64,000 nt of DNA, from the NCBI GenBank assembly GCA_022829145.1, contig CM040744.1, positions 12,179,218-12,243,217 of the forward strand, read 5' to 3'. Origin of the DNA: Albula goreensis (lineage: Eukaryota; Chordata; Actinopteri; Albuliformes; Albulidae). The notes below the pieces were generated by a model. The model was not told where the DNA came from and ran no database searches. It saw only the letters and a program-made list of their open reading frames with translations. The position numbers and the translations under genes were made by a program. Of the stretch, positions 49,501 to 63,953 are shown piece after piece (the stretch's first letter is position 1; each line of letters starts with the position of its first letter).

Positions 49501-52500
49501 CTGCATAGTTCACTTTTTTAGCAAACAGCAGTTCTTCCAGACAAGATTAGTAAACCTAAAACTGACCTCAGATTGCAGAGCTTTCACATAAGGCATATTA
49601 TGCCTTTAAAAACATTAACAAGAAATGGCCACCTGTAACAGTTACTAATATCATTTATTTATTTTCCCATTTTTGTCTCTTAAAATAAAGACGTGTCTGA
49701 TGAGTACCTGCAGTGACCCCCGCACCTGCAGCAGCAGATGTGCAGGGCGCTGAAGCATGTGCATTCCACTGACGCAGTTATGAAATGTGCCACTGATCAC
49801 TTTCCATGCTGCAGGCCACACAGTACTACAGCAGAGCTAGCGCCAAACGAAGCAGTGGTGCGTCTCTCGCTGACAACAACATGGTGGTTGGAAGGGGCAT
49901 ACGCGGAGGAATCCCAAGGAAACTTGGTGGGCTCAAACCGACCCTACCCTACCCTACCAAAGCAAACTGCGCCCTGCCAACGCTTTCCCACAAAAAACTG
50001 GAAGGGCGCCAAGCACACTTTTCTTGCAGTTATTCTCACGCAGTTATTAAACAATTCTCACTGCGTGCTAGTGGATAACTAATATGCCAAAATCAGTTTT
50101 TCCTCTTCCCAAAATGGAGTCATAGTATGGTGCTAAGGTCTTTATTTCATTCACTTAGGTAGGCTAAACAATATAATTTGCTCATTTTGACTACATAAAT
50201 AATCAAAATAAAATAAATGCGAACCATAATGGCTAAAACTTATACAGCAGGAAACTTTTTCCTTATACTGAATATTTGATTAACCTTTTTGAGAAACTCA
50301 CAACTGCACAGCAAAGTCACAGCTATGGCGTCTACCCTGATAAAAAGTCATTAAAATATAATGAGAGCATTAATATTTAGAAAATGTATGTTTTATTAAA
50401 GTCTATGTGAGTCCAACCCCAAAGGTAAATCTTGAAGTTGAGGTTACATTCTTAAGATATAGAAAACAACAGATCCACATGAGCATACAATTCAAAGAAA
50501 TACTTTGACTGTAGCGCATTATAAAAATGTCAATTTTCCTCAAAACCCATGAACATGCATTTTATCATAATTAGCAATTATCTGCCTTAGAGTTAATTTT
50601 GTCTCTTGTATAACACAGTAAGTTTTAATGTGTCAGATTGAATGGAAAACCTCTGTAAATTCATTATTTAAAGTTCAGATAGAGAAAATTATCCACTATT
50701 ACATTGAAAAGGTCCACATCAAAACAAAAAAAAAACTGGAAAAAATTTTGTGGAAATACTGTCGTAGGTTATTTATAGAAAAAGGTAAATCAAACTTTCA
50801 CCATCTGACATTGTCAAACACTGCCATATTGCTGCATAAGAAAGAAACCACAAACTCCCTTTTTCATATTGGACAAATGGATTACTCCTGTAAGGCCAGT
50901 TTAAAATACTCCAGAGGTTCATGTTCAACTAAACCATATTTTTATTGTTATGAATATGGCATTTTGAATGGTTTTAATTATGATGCATCACTCATATGCA
51001 GTGCAGCTTTAGTGTATTAGGATCATCCTCAGTCATGGTGTTTCTTTTTTTAAAACTGCCATTTGGTGACATCTTCTGGCACCAGGTGGCAAAGGGGGCA
51101 AACCCAAAGCACAAGAGGTTTATTCAATACTCTGAGGCACAATCTCTTGCACTGCAGACAGATAGCTCAACAAACTGCACAAAGACAACATACAATGAGA
51201 GCGACAACAAATACAGCCTATATTCATCGTTCAGGAAATCTCAGGAACTGGTGACTGAAATTGGACTAAATACAGACTTTTAGAACTATATGTTTGGGCA
51301 AATCACAACAACATGTTTTACATTTTAATAAAGATCATTACAAGCTCTGGAAGAATGGAAAAGATCAAATGTAATCACCTAAAAGAAACAGCTACAAAGC
51401 ATGCAGCTACAAAAAACAAACAAAAAAAAAAACCTCAACAACGAATCATGTAAGAGTATACAGTAGGCTGACTAATCTACCAACATGCACAGTGCTGTTT
51501 TTTAACCAAACAGAAATGAGACAAGGAAAACAGACAGCACAAAGACAGGGTGTGATTCTCGACCAGCTGTATTGACGTTCCTGTAAAAGCTGGCAGCGCA
51601 GAGTGCGGTGGGGGAAGTGACCTCAGACTGAAGAACAAATTGGGTTTGATATACGCGTCTGACATTCTTTAAACCAATAACGCAGTGGGCTGAGCGCAGT
51701 AATTACACTGATCCATGAGCGGGGGCTGCGTAGCTGGGCACTGCGGGCCAGGGGTTCTGCTGAGGTTCAAGAGCAGGCCCCCAGTCCCTGGTCACTTCCT
51801 GAGGAGGAGAGGGCTTCTACGGACAAGCAGTTACTCACGCCAATTACATCTCTCAGGCCCAGCCTTCAAAATACCCCAGCCCTTATCACGAGAAATCGAC
51901 TATGGCCTAACCCTGCCACCCCACCCACAACCCTCCCTATCTACAATCCTCAGGCACACACACACTCACGACCCCCCCGTTAACCTTTGCCCTTTGACCT
52001 TCCTCTTGGATCCTCTGCCGGAGGGGGTGAGCGGGGGGGGGGCGGGTGGCCAGCCATGCAAGGTCGGCTTAGCTACGTCAAAAAATTAGCCTTGGGTAAA
52101 CGGACACACTGGAGCGCACAGGGCGGTCGCCACTTTCAAACTCTGTGGGGCTCTCTTTTCACTTGTATGTAAACACGAGCCAGCCTCACAATTAGGAAGG
52201 GAGCTGGGGCAGCTGAAGACGTTGCCCTAATTGGGGAGGACAGGGTGTGCATTCATAGTGGAAGGGAAGATCCCAGATTCCTGAACTTTTAGACCCTACA
52301 GGCAAATGGAGCCATGAAACCTTTTTTTTTTTGAAAACTGAATAATTTCCCTATTTGTAAGAATGAGGTCATTATCTATGCAGAGTCCCATTTATTCCCA
52401 ACATATTGGGTTATTTGGGAGACAGCTGTGGGTCCCCCACAGACTTCTCTTTTTTCCCCTCATTTCTGGTTTCATCACAGTCACAAAGGACAAATAGCTG

Positions 52501-55500
52501 GCTTGAAACACTGAGCGAATTCCGCACTAGCAACGTCAGGCATCATATGTGGCCATTAGCGGCATGTTGAACAGCAGTTTCTGCGGTGCGCGACCACATC
52601 AAATGAGCGCTCTCTTGATTTGATCTGGGGGAAACTGTGCAGAGTGCCTAAAAGCTTCTTTCACACTTCTGTTCTTTTTCTTACTGGTTTTTAAATGCAA
52701 CACCATTAACTCCAGGAGCAATGTTTTCATAAATATCCATTTCTTATGCATCCATTTACATTTTTTTTTAATTTGGGTTGGTCCTGCATTTCAAAATAAT
52801 GGGCACTTAGACTGCTATGTCAGCACAGCGGCCCCAGTCTTTGTAAGAGCTTGAGTTTTCATCCAGAATTTTTATCAAAGTCTCCTAATCCATTTTAACA
52901 ACTTCATAAGGTACAGGAAACAAAAAAGCAACACCTGCGTAATGTATAACTTAATGTAAACCTAAAGGAATATTGTAGTTAGGTTGGATAAAGCCCAATT
53001 CCTAATAAATACATGAAGTACAGTACATGTACTGTTATATACAGAAATAACACCTGAACATATCACAAAGCCCTCATATATTACACCCATACAGTTATTA
53101 CATGTTATAATCTCTCTCCAGTCTACCGCTCAACGCAGATGAAGGCCACTTGAGCTGTCACACTTGCTCCCTTATTAATGGATTACGGCTATAATCCCAG
53201 CAATCTTTTATCACATGAAAAACTGCACTTCTTTCGGGTCCCGATACAAATCTGCGGTCTTTTTGACGCAGTGTGTGACTTTAACAAGCCATAACATTAA
53301 TCTGATGGAAACCAGATGGTGAAAGATGGGAGTCTAACCCGCAACCTCAGAGAAAGTCTCTCACCAAATAAGGTCTCAGACCAGGCAATATGAAACAGCT
53401 TCGGCCTGGAAGCCCAGAGGACTGCAGTGCAATATCTACACTAGTGCAAATTCTCACAAGAAACAGTTCGGTCAGAGTGCTAAAACTAATTGTGTAGTTA
53501 TTTCCAGTTTGTGGGGAAAGTCATTGTTAATGGTTCATATTGATATAATATACAGCTCATTCTCAATAGATCAGCATGAATATGATGTAATCACAGCAGC
53601 TACTAATCAACTCATTAGCTCATATTATCATGACACCTGGTTTACATCAGACTAACTTACTGTCAATAGGAAGTGGGGTACCTGAAAGAAGAAGTCCAGC
53701 TACATGTATTTGGCTTTGTGATGGCTGGACTCTCCTTGTATTATTCAGTAGATTGGACTATGTTTTCAGATGGTAAAATAAAATCATAAGGCTGATCAAT
53801 ACCAGTTTGGATCAGTCATATAATGTGCAGTGAGTATATGCATTTGTTACCGCATATGCCCATACAAGCATGCAGAGACTGACACGCACACACTTAAAAC
53901 ACCACACTGGATAAACTCAAGAATTCATGTCTGCATGTGTTTTCAGACAATGATGGATGGCTGTTTGAGATTCTAACGTGCAATAAATAGAGACAGACCA
54001 TCTTTAATAAGGCATGAAAACAAAGACCACATGCTCTGCAATGAGGCTCAGAACAGCTCATTGTATGTTATAATCACAGTCGACTTACATGGGACTTAAA
54101 TGGACCCAATCATAGTGCACCCCTAGTGGAACACTTTAAAAATACTGTACAGCACTGTCTGAATATTCAATCAGAGAACTTATGCGGGAATATGACACAC
54201 ACTCAGATTTTAATATTTCAGCCATTTGCATTCTTCAGTTTTATATCACGTGCTATAAATTACATTCTTCCACCACTACTTCTGATGATACTTTAATAAG
54301 CCACAGTGCACCTCCTATCCCAGTATAAAGATCAACAAGTTAAGGTCACACGTTGATTTCAAATCCCTCACAATGGAAATCTAATCACTCCACTGCACAC
54401 CTGCCCTGGAAGTTCCTATTCAAATGGCCATTTGTCTGAATGTTCCTCCCCTCAACTGCCAAAACTAATCAGCACTGGCCGCTCATTGGTTGGTTGAGCT
54501 TACAATGATCAGAATGCCATCACATCCTTCTGTTTCTCATGGGCACACCTCTTCAGATTGGTCCAGGGTTCAGACTGTTCTTCTTTTAATGTGGTTTGAA
54601 GCAATGGCTTTGGGTTGAGCTTATGGTTGAGAAGATGACAGGCTTCCCATGAATTTTGTGTCATGTAATTAAACTGTTTGACTATGGGGAGCAGTGAACC
54701 ATTAGATGTAACTGATTTTTTTTTATTTGTTGTATTGTCCTTCCATTTTATGTTTCATGTGTGTGTTTGTGTGAAGGCGAGAGACAGAATGAATTCCCGG
54801 ATACCTAGAATTCCCGAATTCTGGATTTCTAGAACCATTTGTGTTAAATGTTGAATTACATGAATACAAGAGTGTGCTAATCAGTGAATCACATGAATGT
54901 AGAATCGCATTTTCACCCACCATAACTCTTTGCAGATGTATGTATTAGCAGATACTGTGAAGATAATCATGATTGCTGCCGTGCTTTTCTCATGGAGGTC
55001 ACTGATCCCGTGAAATCCACAGATGTCCATGAAATCTTGGAAATACAGAGTTCCAAGAGGGATATAATAAAAAATAAAATGTTGGGTTCCTTCTAAATGG
55101 ACAATGAATACTGCAAAAATACCTTGGCAAATAACAACTCACATTTGAAAGAATACAAACGTTCCATATGTATTATGGAATATCTCTAGATTATTTATTT
55201 TTCATTTAAGTGATTTCACACTGCTTGGTTCTGGTAGCATTGCAATTGTGTCCTTAATGGAACAATGCCACAGGTGATTAATTACTAGTGACAGAATCAC
55301 CTGAAAGTGTGCCGTGTACAGACAGCACACCAAGCAATTTCATGCATTTTTTTTCATATTTAGTGATAAAGTTCAATCATGTTGGTCCACAAGAAAACAG
55401 TGCTCTGGCGCATAGCACGTTGCAAACAACAAAGTCAAAGTTGATTAATTCGCTAGACACTTAATTAAAGTTTGTTGCACACGGCCTAGCTCTCTGTGGG

Positions 55501-58474
55501 TTGTTTTTGGCTTGATGGAAAGAGACACGATCACGTTTTTGTTCACACTGAACAATTTGAAAACACAGTCCATCCAGTTAGAACTGACAGAGATCAACGG
55601 TGCTGTACAAGTGTATGTGTGTCCACTATGTTTGTTTCCAAATTTAAACTCTGATGTTCATCATAACTCCCAGACAAACTGTACCACGCATGAATACATC
55701 TCAGCAATTTATTGCAGTAAGGCTTCAAATTTCTGTGACCATCACTCTACGAACAAATGCCTGTATCCTGCTTATGACATTCAAAAAGCATATCAAGCTG
55801 AAACTGTATCCCCTATTATAATAAATAATACAGAAAAGTAAATTACAGTAATAATACTTATTGTAATAGATAACATCACATACTGAAGTGCTAAGCTTTT
55901 ATTCCGATTTAATTACATTTTTCAAACAATACGGACCGTAGGAGACGAGAAACACAATCGCTATGATTTGATTGCGAGGATGTCAATTCCATAATCCGGT
56001 AAGCTGAAACCGCATTGTTCCACATTGTTGAAAAGCAGTGCCAATTCAGCTCAGCAGGGATGCTCTCGTAATTAGCGACAGTGGCAAAATAATGTTTTGG
56101 TCCCGCTCTTGTGACTGCCACATTCAAGAGGGCACCAAGGAGTGCCGTAAACACCAGAAACCGGCCGGCGAGGGAAATAAAGCAAATTGATGTTTTTGGA
56201 TGCTCGAGACAGATTTGTTTTACACGAGCCCCATCCGCAGCTCCTTGATCCCGTCATAGTCTCCTATGGTTTGCCTTGAAACAATGTTTACGGTTCGCCG
56301 TTTGAAGCACCGCAGATGGTTTATGTAATTACATCAATTACCGACATTCTGTGCGCTCCTCTCAGCAGCATTTTCAACCTGTCCTGACATAAATCAGGGC
56401 ACAAATTATTATGAAATCAAGACAGGGGGACGTGAGGGTTTGAGAGAGAGGAGAGGCCACTGAGGAACAAATGTTACAAATGTGTTTGGTAATTGGAAAT
56501 GGGAACAGAAAGCCAAGAGGTACAATGCAGTGAAATGCCTGTGAAAGGTTCAAGTGCCCCATGTCTCTTAGACCATAATACTCGAATAAAGATGGGCAGA
56601 AATCCAAGTAAAAAAAAACAACTGAAAAGAAAAAGGATTGCCTTTTTTACACTTTATTTAATTGACAGTAAGCTTGTTAGGTGCATTAAAAAACCAATAC
56701 ATTCGAATGACTGAATTTTAGAAATATATTCATCTGAATTTTAATTATTAGACCTCACAGTGATAGGGATCCCCACACACTCTAAAAGCTCATTTTAATT
56801 TTACAACAATTTTAAAACATAAAATTGCCTTTTTATAACAAATCATTATCTTTTATGCACCTGCAATGGTGCATGTTTGGCCAAACAGCAGCTGCAATCT
56901 AAATTTGTTCACCATAAGGAAGCCAGCAGTGTCTGGCTGTTAATTAATAACTTTATTAAATTAGCAGTAACCTCCATACTCTCTTCAGAGTATGTGCATA
57001 GCCCTAAGCGCAGGTCATCAAAGGTTTATCTCCAGTTTACACTGCAGGAAATTAAAATGATCGTAAGGAAGCAGTTTTATGTGCATTTTAATTTAACTCT
57101 TTGAAAGACAGAACCGCAAAGGCAGGTCAAAGTGAAAAGTGTTAAAAACAGATCAAACAAACGTGCACACTTAAAGTGAAGTACACAAACGGGTTTAGGC
57201 TGATGGTTCCAAGTATAGAAATAGAATCAATACAGCATCAGACAGCCCTACCGGGACTCTAAGAAGGATTTCATGCACATTTTTCAGCATTTTCACAGTG
57301 ATCCGTTCTACCCTCTGAAGTCTCCGCAGAATGGGAGAAATAAAGTAAAACAGGGCAGAGAAATGAAGTGCAGTCTGTCCCCAGATATGAAATGCTTCCC
57401 CCCCCTTGACGTGAGTGGGCCGCCGCCACGGAACGACCAGCGTCTGGGAATGATCCCATTACTTTGTCCTGACAGGTATACAAAATTGTTTTTTGAGCAA
57501 GCAAATGATAAAGCGTGTAATAACACCTTGGCTATTACTTAACGGGACTTTCTATCATTGTGGCATGTTATTATCTAGCAGATGTACGTGTTGCATCATC
57601 CCAGGCCTCTCCTTTTAGCTCTGGAGCAAGATGGAAACTATTACAGCAAGATACAGTGTGATAACTGCTCAAAGAAAATAATTCAGGGGACAACAAATGT
57701 CCCAACTGATACCACCCTATTACCTGTGTGCAGGAAATCCATATATGATATTAATGGAGGTAATCAAACCCTAAAATTCTACACGCGGAGTATGAGACTT
57801 GAAGAATCGCTGGCCTACGTGCTCACTTATAAACCGGACACAACAGAGTTTCCTTCCACTTCCATTAGACACACATGGTGTACCATCTTATTCAGCCCAC
57901 AATTTAAAGTTATCTATTACACCATAAGCAGCAGCACAGACAAATCAAGAAAAATGGATGGCCATTTCTGAATAGCTTGCTGTGGGGACCTTTTATCGTA
58001 AAACGGTCATAATCTAATGTGCCACGCACTGCTCTGTTTATGCCTCTAGATAAATCTTATGATGAAAAATGTAATCTTGACTTACATATGTTTGTACTTA
58101 TGTTTGATAAACTCTGTGTCTAGGTGTCAATAAAATCTGACCTGACATAGCTTTAAAAAAAACTGGTACATTTTGAGAGGTAAAATGGGGCAGCGTATTG
58201 TGTTCGGTACTGAAATAGGGACGTAGCCCTCAAGACTAGCGATTATATGGTTTTTATTCAGCTTAATTTAACTGGAGTCATTATTTGGCAAGGGTGTCAC
58301 GCCACATACTGTTTTGGTTGAAAATGTTAATGAGATGAAAATGTTTATTAATAGGGAAGTTCAAAATAAAATAGTGTTGCTCATATTATTAGCCCCCTAG
58401 TAAAAAAGAGAAAGAAGTGCTGACGAATATGAGAAAAACTAATTATGGAGGAAATGACCGTTGGCAGCGATTAC
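43569..58474 (-). other. Long intron (14.9 kb)
   Basis: No exon with clear splice sites was found. It includes a purine-rich tract at 48042-48115, a G-run tract at about 46132-46151, a GC-rich patch at about 51710-52160 and two complex, CpG-containing stretches (about 45650-46330 and 55880-56400) that look like regulatory candidates. The remainder is AT-rich unique DNA. Confidence 0.6.
48042..48115 (+). repeat. Purine-rich A/G simple tract
   Basis: Runs of A interrupted by single G (AAAAAAAAGAAAGACAG, GAGAAAAAGAGAAAAAG). It creates a spurious Lys/Arg-rich open frame on the plus strand that is not a gene. Confidence 0.85.
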
Positions 58475-58589
58475 CTTATTGTTCCTGTGCAGTTTTTGCC
58501 TGACATCGGTGCACATCTCAATCAGCTGCGTTAGCTGAGCTCGTGCTACGGAAACTTCAGCAGCGGGAGTGTCCACGCTCAGCATAGAC
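58475..58589 (-). CDS. Coiled-coil protein gene, internal exon (115 nt)
   Basis: The acceptor is TCTCTTAG|GTCT and the donor AATAAG|GTAATC on the minus strand. The first base completes an Arg codon begun in the previous exon, and the exon ends in phase 0. It encodes residues 46-83: a short loop-like start (SMLSVDTPAAEV), then an amphipathic helix (ARAQLTQLIEMCTDVRQKL) ending in basic and polar residues. It lies between a 3.8-kb intron upstream and a 14.9-kb intron downstream. Splice-site quality and phase agreement support it. The function is unknown. Confidence 0.78.
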
Positions 58590-61500
58590 CTAAGAGACAA
58601 AAAAGGAACATGAAGGCAATCTGACCATTACTCTGAGGGAAAGGGAAGAGAAAGGCCATTCACTTTTCTAAAGGAGCTCTCCAAATATATAATTTGACAT
58701 GATGTTCCTGACATTTACATTGTTTTCATTGCAAGTTGTTGTTAGTTGTTAGTTTCAAAGCCACAGTATCTCCAGTTTCTGTCGCAAAGTCATTATGTTG
58801 TTTCATGCCCAGTCAAGTTGGACCCTGCGACCAAATAAATCATGTGAGAAGATGTTTTAGACCAGTACAGGTGTCCCCATTGGTTGTTTGTGTTCATAAC
58901 AAGCAACTGTTTTTCACAGCTTTTCTCGGAAAGGCCAGCTACATCACCAGAGTGCGGGATGCAGACAGGGCAAGACAGACCACAGAGACAAAGCCGAAAA
59001 GTCCAAAGTCAGGCTATAAACCAGGCAAAGATAGGGTGAAGAACACATATTCATCTTTCTGCTACAGACATCACATCATTTATGCAATGACTAGCACTTC
59101 TCCAAATCTATGAAAATTCTACAATAAGCAAAGGTGATCAGTAGTACACAATGGGTCTTGTACTCACGTCTTAAAAGAATCGTACATTTCTTCTCCAGAG
59201 AGGTGCATTAAAAAATGAGGGATTCATGACCCATGCATAGACACCAGATTCAGCATATAATATGCATCTAAGAATGAATGCCCCTTGTTATTTAAATTGA
59301 TGCATGAGCTAGTTAATCTCTACAAATCACCAAAATAATTTTTCAAATTGTGAGATTTTGCTGTTTGAAGTCAGTAAAAGAAAAAGTATAAATTTCATGA
59401 CATCACTGAGGTTCAGAGTCTTAGTAAATGGTGCAATCGCTAATGAAAAGTTTTAACCTCCCACAGTTTGGCTTTGAGATTAATTTGCTCAACTGATGGA
59501 GGTAATTTAACTTGTTAATTACCTTGGTTAGGGCACAATAACAGTGATCCATACAAATATTAAATCTGCATTCTTTGAGCTCAGTGCCAAAACCCCCACT
59601 AAGGTTTACTACCAGACATATTTTTATTTTAATGAATTTGTTGTTCTCAGCAAAAAATAATCCTTGAACATCTGGGCTATGGTACATTCTTATCAAAATC
59701 CTCTCAGCAGAATCCACTAAGACCTTATTTCCACGCCAAATCCACCCTGTCTTCAAACCCTTGTTAAATTTTTACATTTTGGCCAGAGTGTATAACCACA
59801 GTTGAGATATCACATACAGAGAAGTACCAACTATTCTTCAGAGGCAAAAAAAAAATTCCTTTTAGAGCTTAGGCTGAATAAAGTGCAGCAAAAAGGTATT
59901 ACTATACTATGGTAGAAACTGTATAATATGAGTGTCGAAGCACACTGCTCCACAAAAAGTGACCATTTTTTGGTTTTTACCTCAACACTTCTTAAAGTAT
60001 GCATCCATTTAGTAGCTATACAACATTATAATGTTGAACAAGGTATCAAAACATTGGTCTGTGCAGAAAATGTGTTCCAGACAAGTCAATGGAAGAATCC
60101 TGTAATGTCCCACCGTTCAAAATGTTTTTGTAAACCAAATTGTACCTGACCCAGTTTAATTAAACAGAAAAATATTTGTGGTTGAGAGACGGAGGCTGAG
60201 CTCTAACGCTTAGTGCTGGTGTTCAGGAGCTTGCTGTTGAAGGAGTCGACACTCCGCTCCTGCCTTCAGGAGGGGTGAAAATCAAGGAGTACTTTGCATC
60301 CGTAAGGTGTGGTGAAATCAAATTAGGTCGGGCCGAAGTGCCGTAATCCCAGTGATAAGTGGATCAGCGGTGGAACAACGGCCACTTAGCTCTTATGGGC
60401 AGGGGAGATTACCCTCTAGTATCGCCTCTACTCATCGCTACCGTTGGGGGGTTTGTGCAGCATCAGAGGCCCAGGCCTCGGCTGGATACCATCACTGTCA
60501 TCTCCCGCTCCCGGAGAGTGCAGACTGAGCCTGGGGAAGGCCAGGTGTTTCTGCCAGTTCTCCGGCTGTGTGACAGGAAACGGCTCTCCGAGCCACTGAC
60601 AGGAGAACAGGTGCGATGGCTTGGAGGCGTTTTGAGGAAACGACCCGTCTTTCAATAAGAGCGTTATGTCCAGGGGAAGCTATGCAAGGGACACCGCCAC
60701 AAGGCTTCTTTCAGCTATTCTGGGAGAAATAAACATTAGCTCAGTCGACACTAAAATACAGCCACTGAATCGGATTCAGTTCAAAGTATACACTCTCTGA
60801 AAGTGTGCCTTGGGTTTTTAACTGGAAAAAAATGTAAAAGATGTGCTTGGTTGGACAAGTGGTTATTATTATTATTCTTGTCTTTTTTCCAAAGAAAACT
60901 GAACAAATATCATGTACCGGCCTGATATAGTTCTACAATTTTTTCATTACTTTAAGTTTTTTTAAAAAATGTGAAGGTATTTTCTTCACGACTTGAATCC
61001 TCCATATAATATCCGTGACATAAAAATTCTAACCCTACTGTTTCTCTGTTTGAAATCCCTCACGGTGCTCAAAAAATAGAAGGAAATTTGTTGTTTGTCA
61101 CAAAAAACAAGACATATCTTAAAAATGAAAAATCCAGGTGATTTTTATCTCATGAACAGCATGCTCTAAAATGGTAGCCAGTTCATTACAAATCATATGA
61201 GAAACACCACATGTTTCACAAAACGATCATACTTGCTATCAGTAAGACTTCCAGCCAGGTCATTATTCACGATTAGCATGAGCAGAGCACTGATTTGCCT
61301 GATCACATTATCCTGTAAATTATAAATATTCATAATCTTGCACGGTTTGACATTTAATTGCGCTTTACCCATGGGGAATAAGAAGTAAACAACTACACCA
61401 GAGCCAATTTGTTTTGTCATAGAATATAAAATAGACAAATACAGGAGGAAATATGCAACGCTGTCATTCAGTGAGGCAGATAAATCCCCACGTAGGTTCA

Positions 61501-62430
61501 TGTTTGTGCAAACAGACATTTCTTTCTGTCCTGCGGTGTCTCTTGAGACCTACTTCACCAATTCACTCACCTTCATGCTCTCAGGATAACAACATGTGAT
61601 TCACAGTGTAGCCGATGGGAACAAACTTCATCCCTGCACTGTTGCAGGAGCTTTGCAAACACAGCCAGAAAATGTAAACTTGACAGTAATCTCTGCGTCC
61701 GTGGCACTACAGTGGCACATGTGGATGTGAGAGCTAAAGAGATTATGCCCACGGGTAGTCACAAATCTTAAGAGTTTACTACAGAGTTACTGGAAATCTG
61801 AAAAACATGAAGCAAAGCAGTGACATTTTGACAGTACAGCACTATGAAGTAAAACAGCCTGTCAATGGCAGAAAGGCTCCCAGCCTGTAATGAAATGCAG
61901 AGCTTGTATACGGTACTACTTGTGACTTTAATTCAAATATTCAGACAAATATGCAAAATATCCATTCCTGATAGATACAGAGTAACTAGACCACATGACT
62001 TTGAGCTCTTAATGATATTTTCAATGATACTAATAATACGACTTGCAGCAGGACCTCCTGTCAAATAACAAAGACACACACCTTAAACACCAAAATCAAT
62101 ACTGGCATTCTTCCTTTGCTCAAAAAAACAAAAATGGGAATTTGAAAGGGCAAAGGGAAATATTTGTGTGTGTATTTCAAAGAAAATGTTATCAACCAAG
62201 TGAAGCGCTGTTCCTTTAACAGGAATCAGCAGTTGATGGTTTCTGGTGCATTTCTAAACGCACTTGAGGGCTATACTATATGTCACGACAATTGGGGGTT
62301 TCAGGTGCTTGGCTAACAATGCTTAGCAATATCAACATTCATTATGTACCACAGAGTTTTGCACATTGTTGCTTTATTACAGGATAACTTAAGTAAAATG
62401 TACTGCTGCTTTCAAGTATATGTGCAGTAC
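58590..62430 (-). other. Intron (3.8 kb)
   Basis: No exon was found. A complex CpG-containing stretch lies at about 60180-60670. The rest is AT-rich unique sequence. Confidence 0.65.
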
Positions 62431-62519
62431 CTCAGTCTGTCTGTAAGGGTTTCAACGGCATTTTCCACCTCCAGACAGCGATACATCTGAGAACTCAATC
62501 CTTCAGACAGGAGAACAAC
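62431..62519 (-). CDS. Coiled-coil protein gene, internal exon (89 nt)
   Basis: The exon is bounded by acceptor TTTCAG|GTTG and donor CTGAG|GTACTG on the minus strand. It enters in phase 0 and leaves after two bases of a codon. It encodes residues 16-44, beginning VVLLSEGLSSQMYRC, and the split codon 45 becomes Arg with the next exon. The sequence is helical, with regularly spaced Leu and Val and acidic residues (LEVENAVETLTDRL), and extends the coiled coil of the preceding exon. Matching phases on both sides are the main evidence that it is real. No catalytic motif is visible. Confidence 0.78.
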
Positions 62520-63953
62520 CTGAAAGAGTTCCAAATAAAGTCAACACACCATGAATATACATTTTAACAACTATCCCCAGTACACTGACAGAAGCTAATA
62601 GTGAAGTATTCATGCATTTGCGTTATGAAACTGGATGCAAAGAGTAGACTGTAATGCAACGATTATGTTTACTGAATGAAATGCATATTTATATATTCCA
62701 GAATACTTAAACCAATGGGGTCACAGAGGTCTAATGAATATTCCTTTGCAAATACAGAGGGAGTGTCTGAACATACCTTAGAAGGAAAGGTAAATAGTTT
62801 GGTTTTACTATACAGTCACAGTATGCTGGAAAATTCCTACTATAAAACTACAATATACTGCTCATTAACACATACACATGGCAAAAGCACAATGGCTGCT
62901 GTGCAGATACAAGGCTGTGCTGAATTTGGCTGCTGGATCTATGGCTACTTAAGAGTCAACAGGAATCTGAATTATAATCATGTTTGTTAACCGCCACGTG
63001 AGTGGCTTTGGAGGGGGCCGAAAATGGCAAGGAAGGACAGAAGCTTTGACGAAGAGGCTAACAGCCAGTTCGGTCATGTCCAGCACAACCTAATTCTTAG
63101 TATTCTTTGCTCTGCCGTTTCAATATCTGGGTTACCTTAAGTTCTCAGGCAGAAACCTGCTCAAGTATGATTTGTTCCAAGTGAAAGTTCAGTACCATAG
63201 AGTGTGTTTTATTCATTTCTCAACTGCAGCTAACTCTGACAGGGCTATTAGCTAAACCTGAAGTCTTGTGCTCTGATGTAGTTTGACAAACAAACACTGA
63301 GCTCTCCGGTGCTCAGTCAAACAGTAATGCAACCAATTCAACCTTCCATTATTTGTGTCCACATAATAACATTTATTCACTGAAATGGACAATTTATGTC
63401 AGGACTGCTGCCATGGTTACTGCTTCCTGGGTACTATTTTGTTGTTGTTGTTGCTAGAGCACCAGATGAAATTGTCAGATATGGTCATCATTGACCTCTG
63501 TTGTCCATAAGGTGAATGTTTCTTTTTTTTCAGGAACATTTCAAAAGGGCTATTCTGAATTTGCCAGCAGTCCAAACTTCAGTGCAACGCCTTCCTTCTG
63601 GTTGCTATAGTGATCAAACAAAACAACCATTCTGTTTTTCCTCCCATAAAGCCCTACTGCACAGGTGCTCAATGGGCCACTTCGTTAAAATAAACACTGA
63701 TCAGGATAACCTCGCAATAAAACCATAAGCAACCACCGAAAAACAGAAATACGTCAAACACAGGAACAGAAATTTGGCACTTTTCATGAATCTAACTTGA
63801 GAAACATTCGCCTTTTTTGTTTCGGCAGACCACAAAAATAATCATGTACTTTGAAGCGTAAGCACTGATGGACTTGGTTTTTTCATTATTTAATGGAACT
63901 GATATGGGAGCAAGGGTGTTGGTGTATATGAAGATCAACCATGATTATCATAC
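62520..63953 (-). other. Intron (1.4 kb)
   Basis: AT-rich unique sequence with a short TTG repeat near 63440-63455. I see nothing else in it. Confidence 0.65.
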
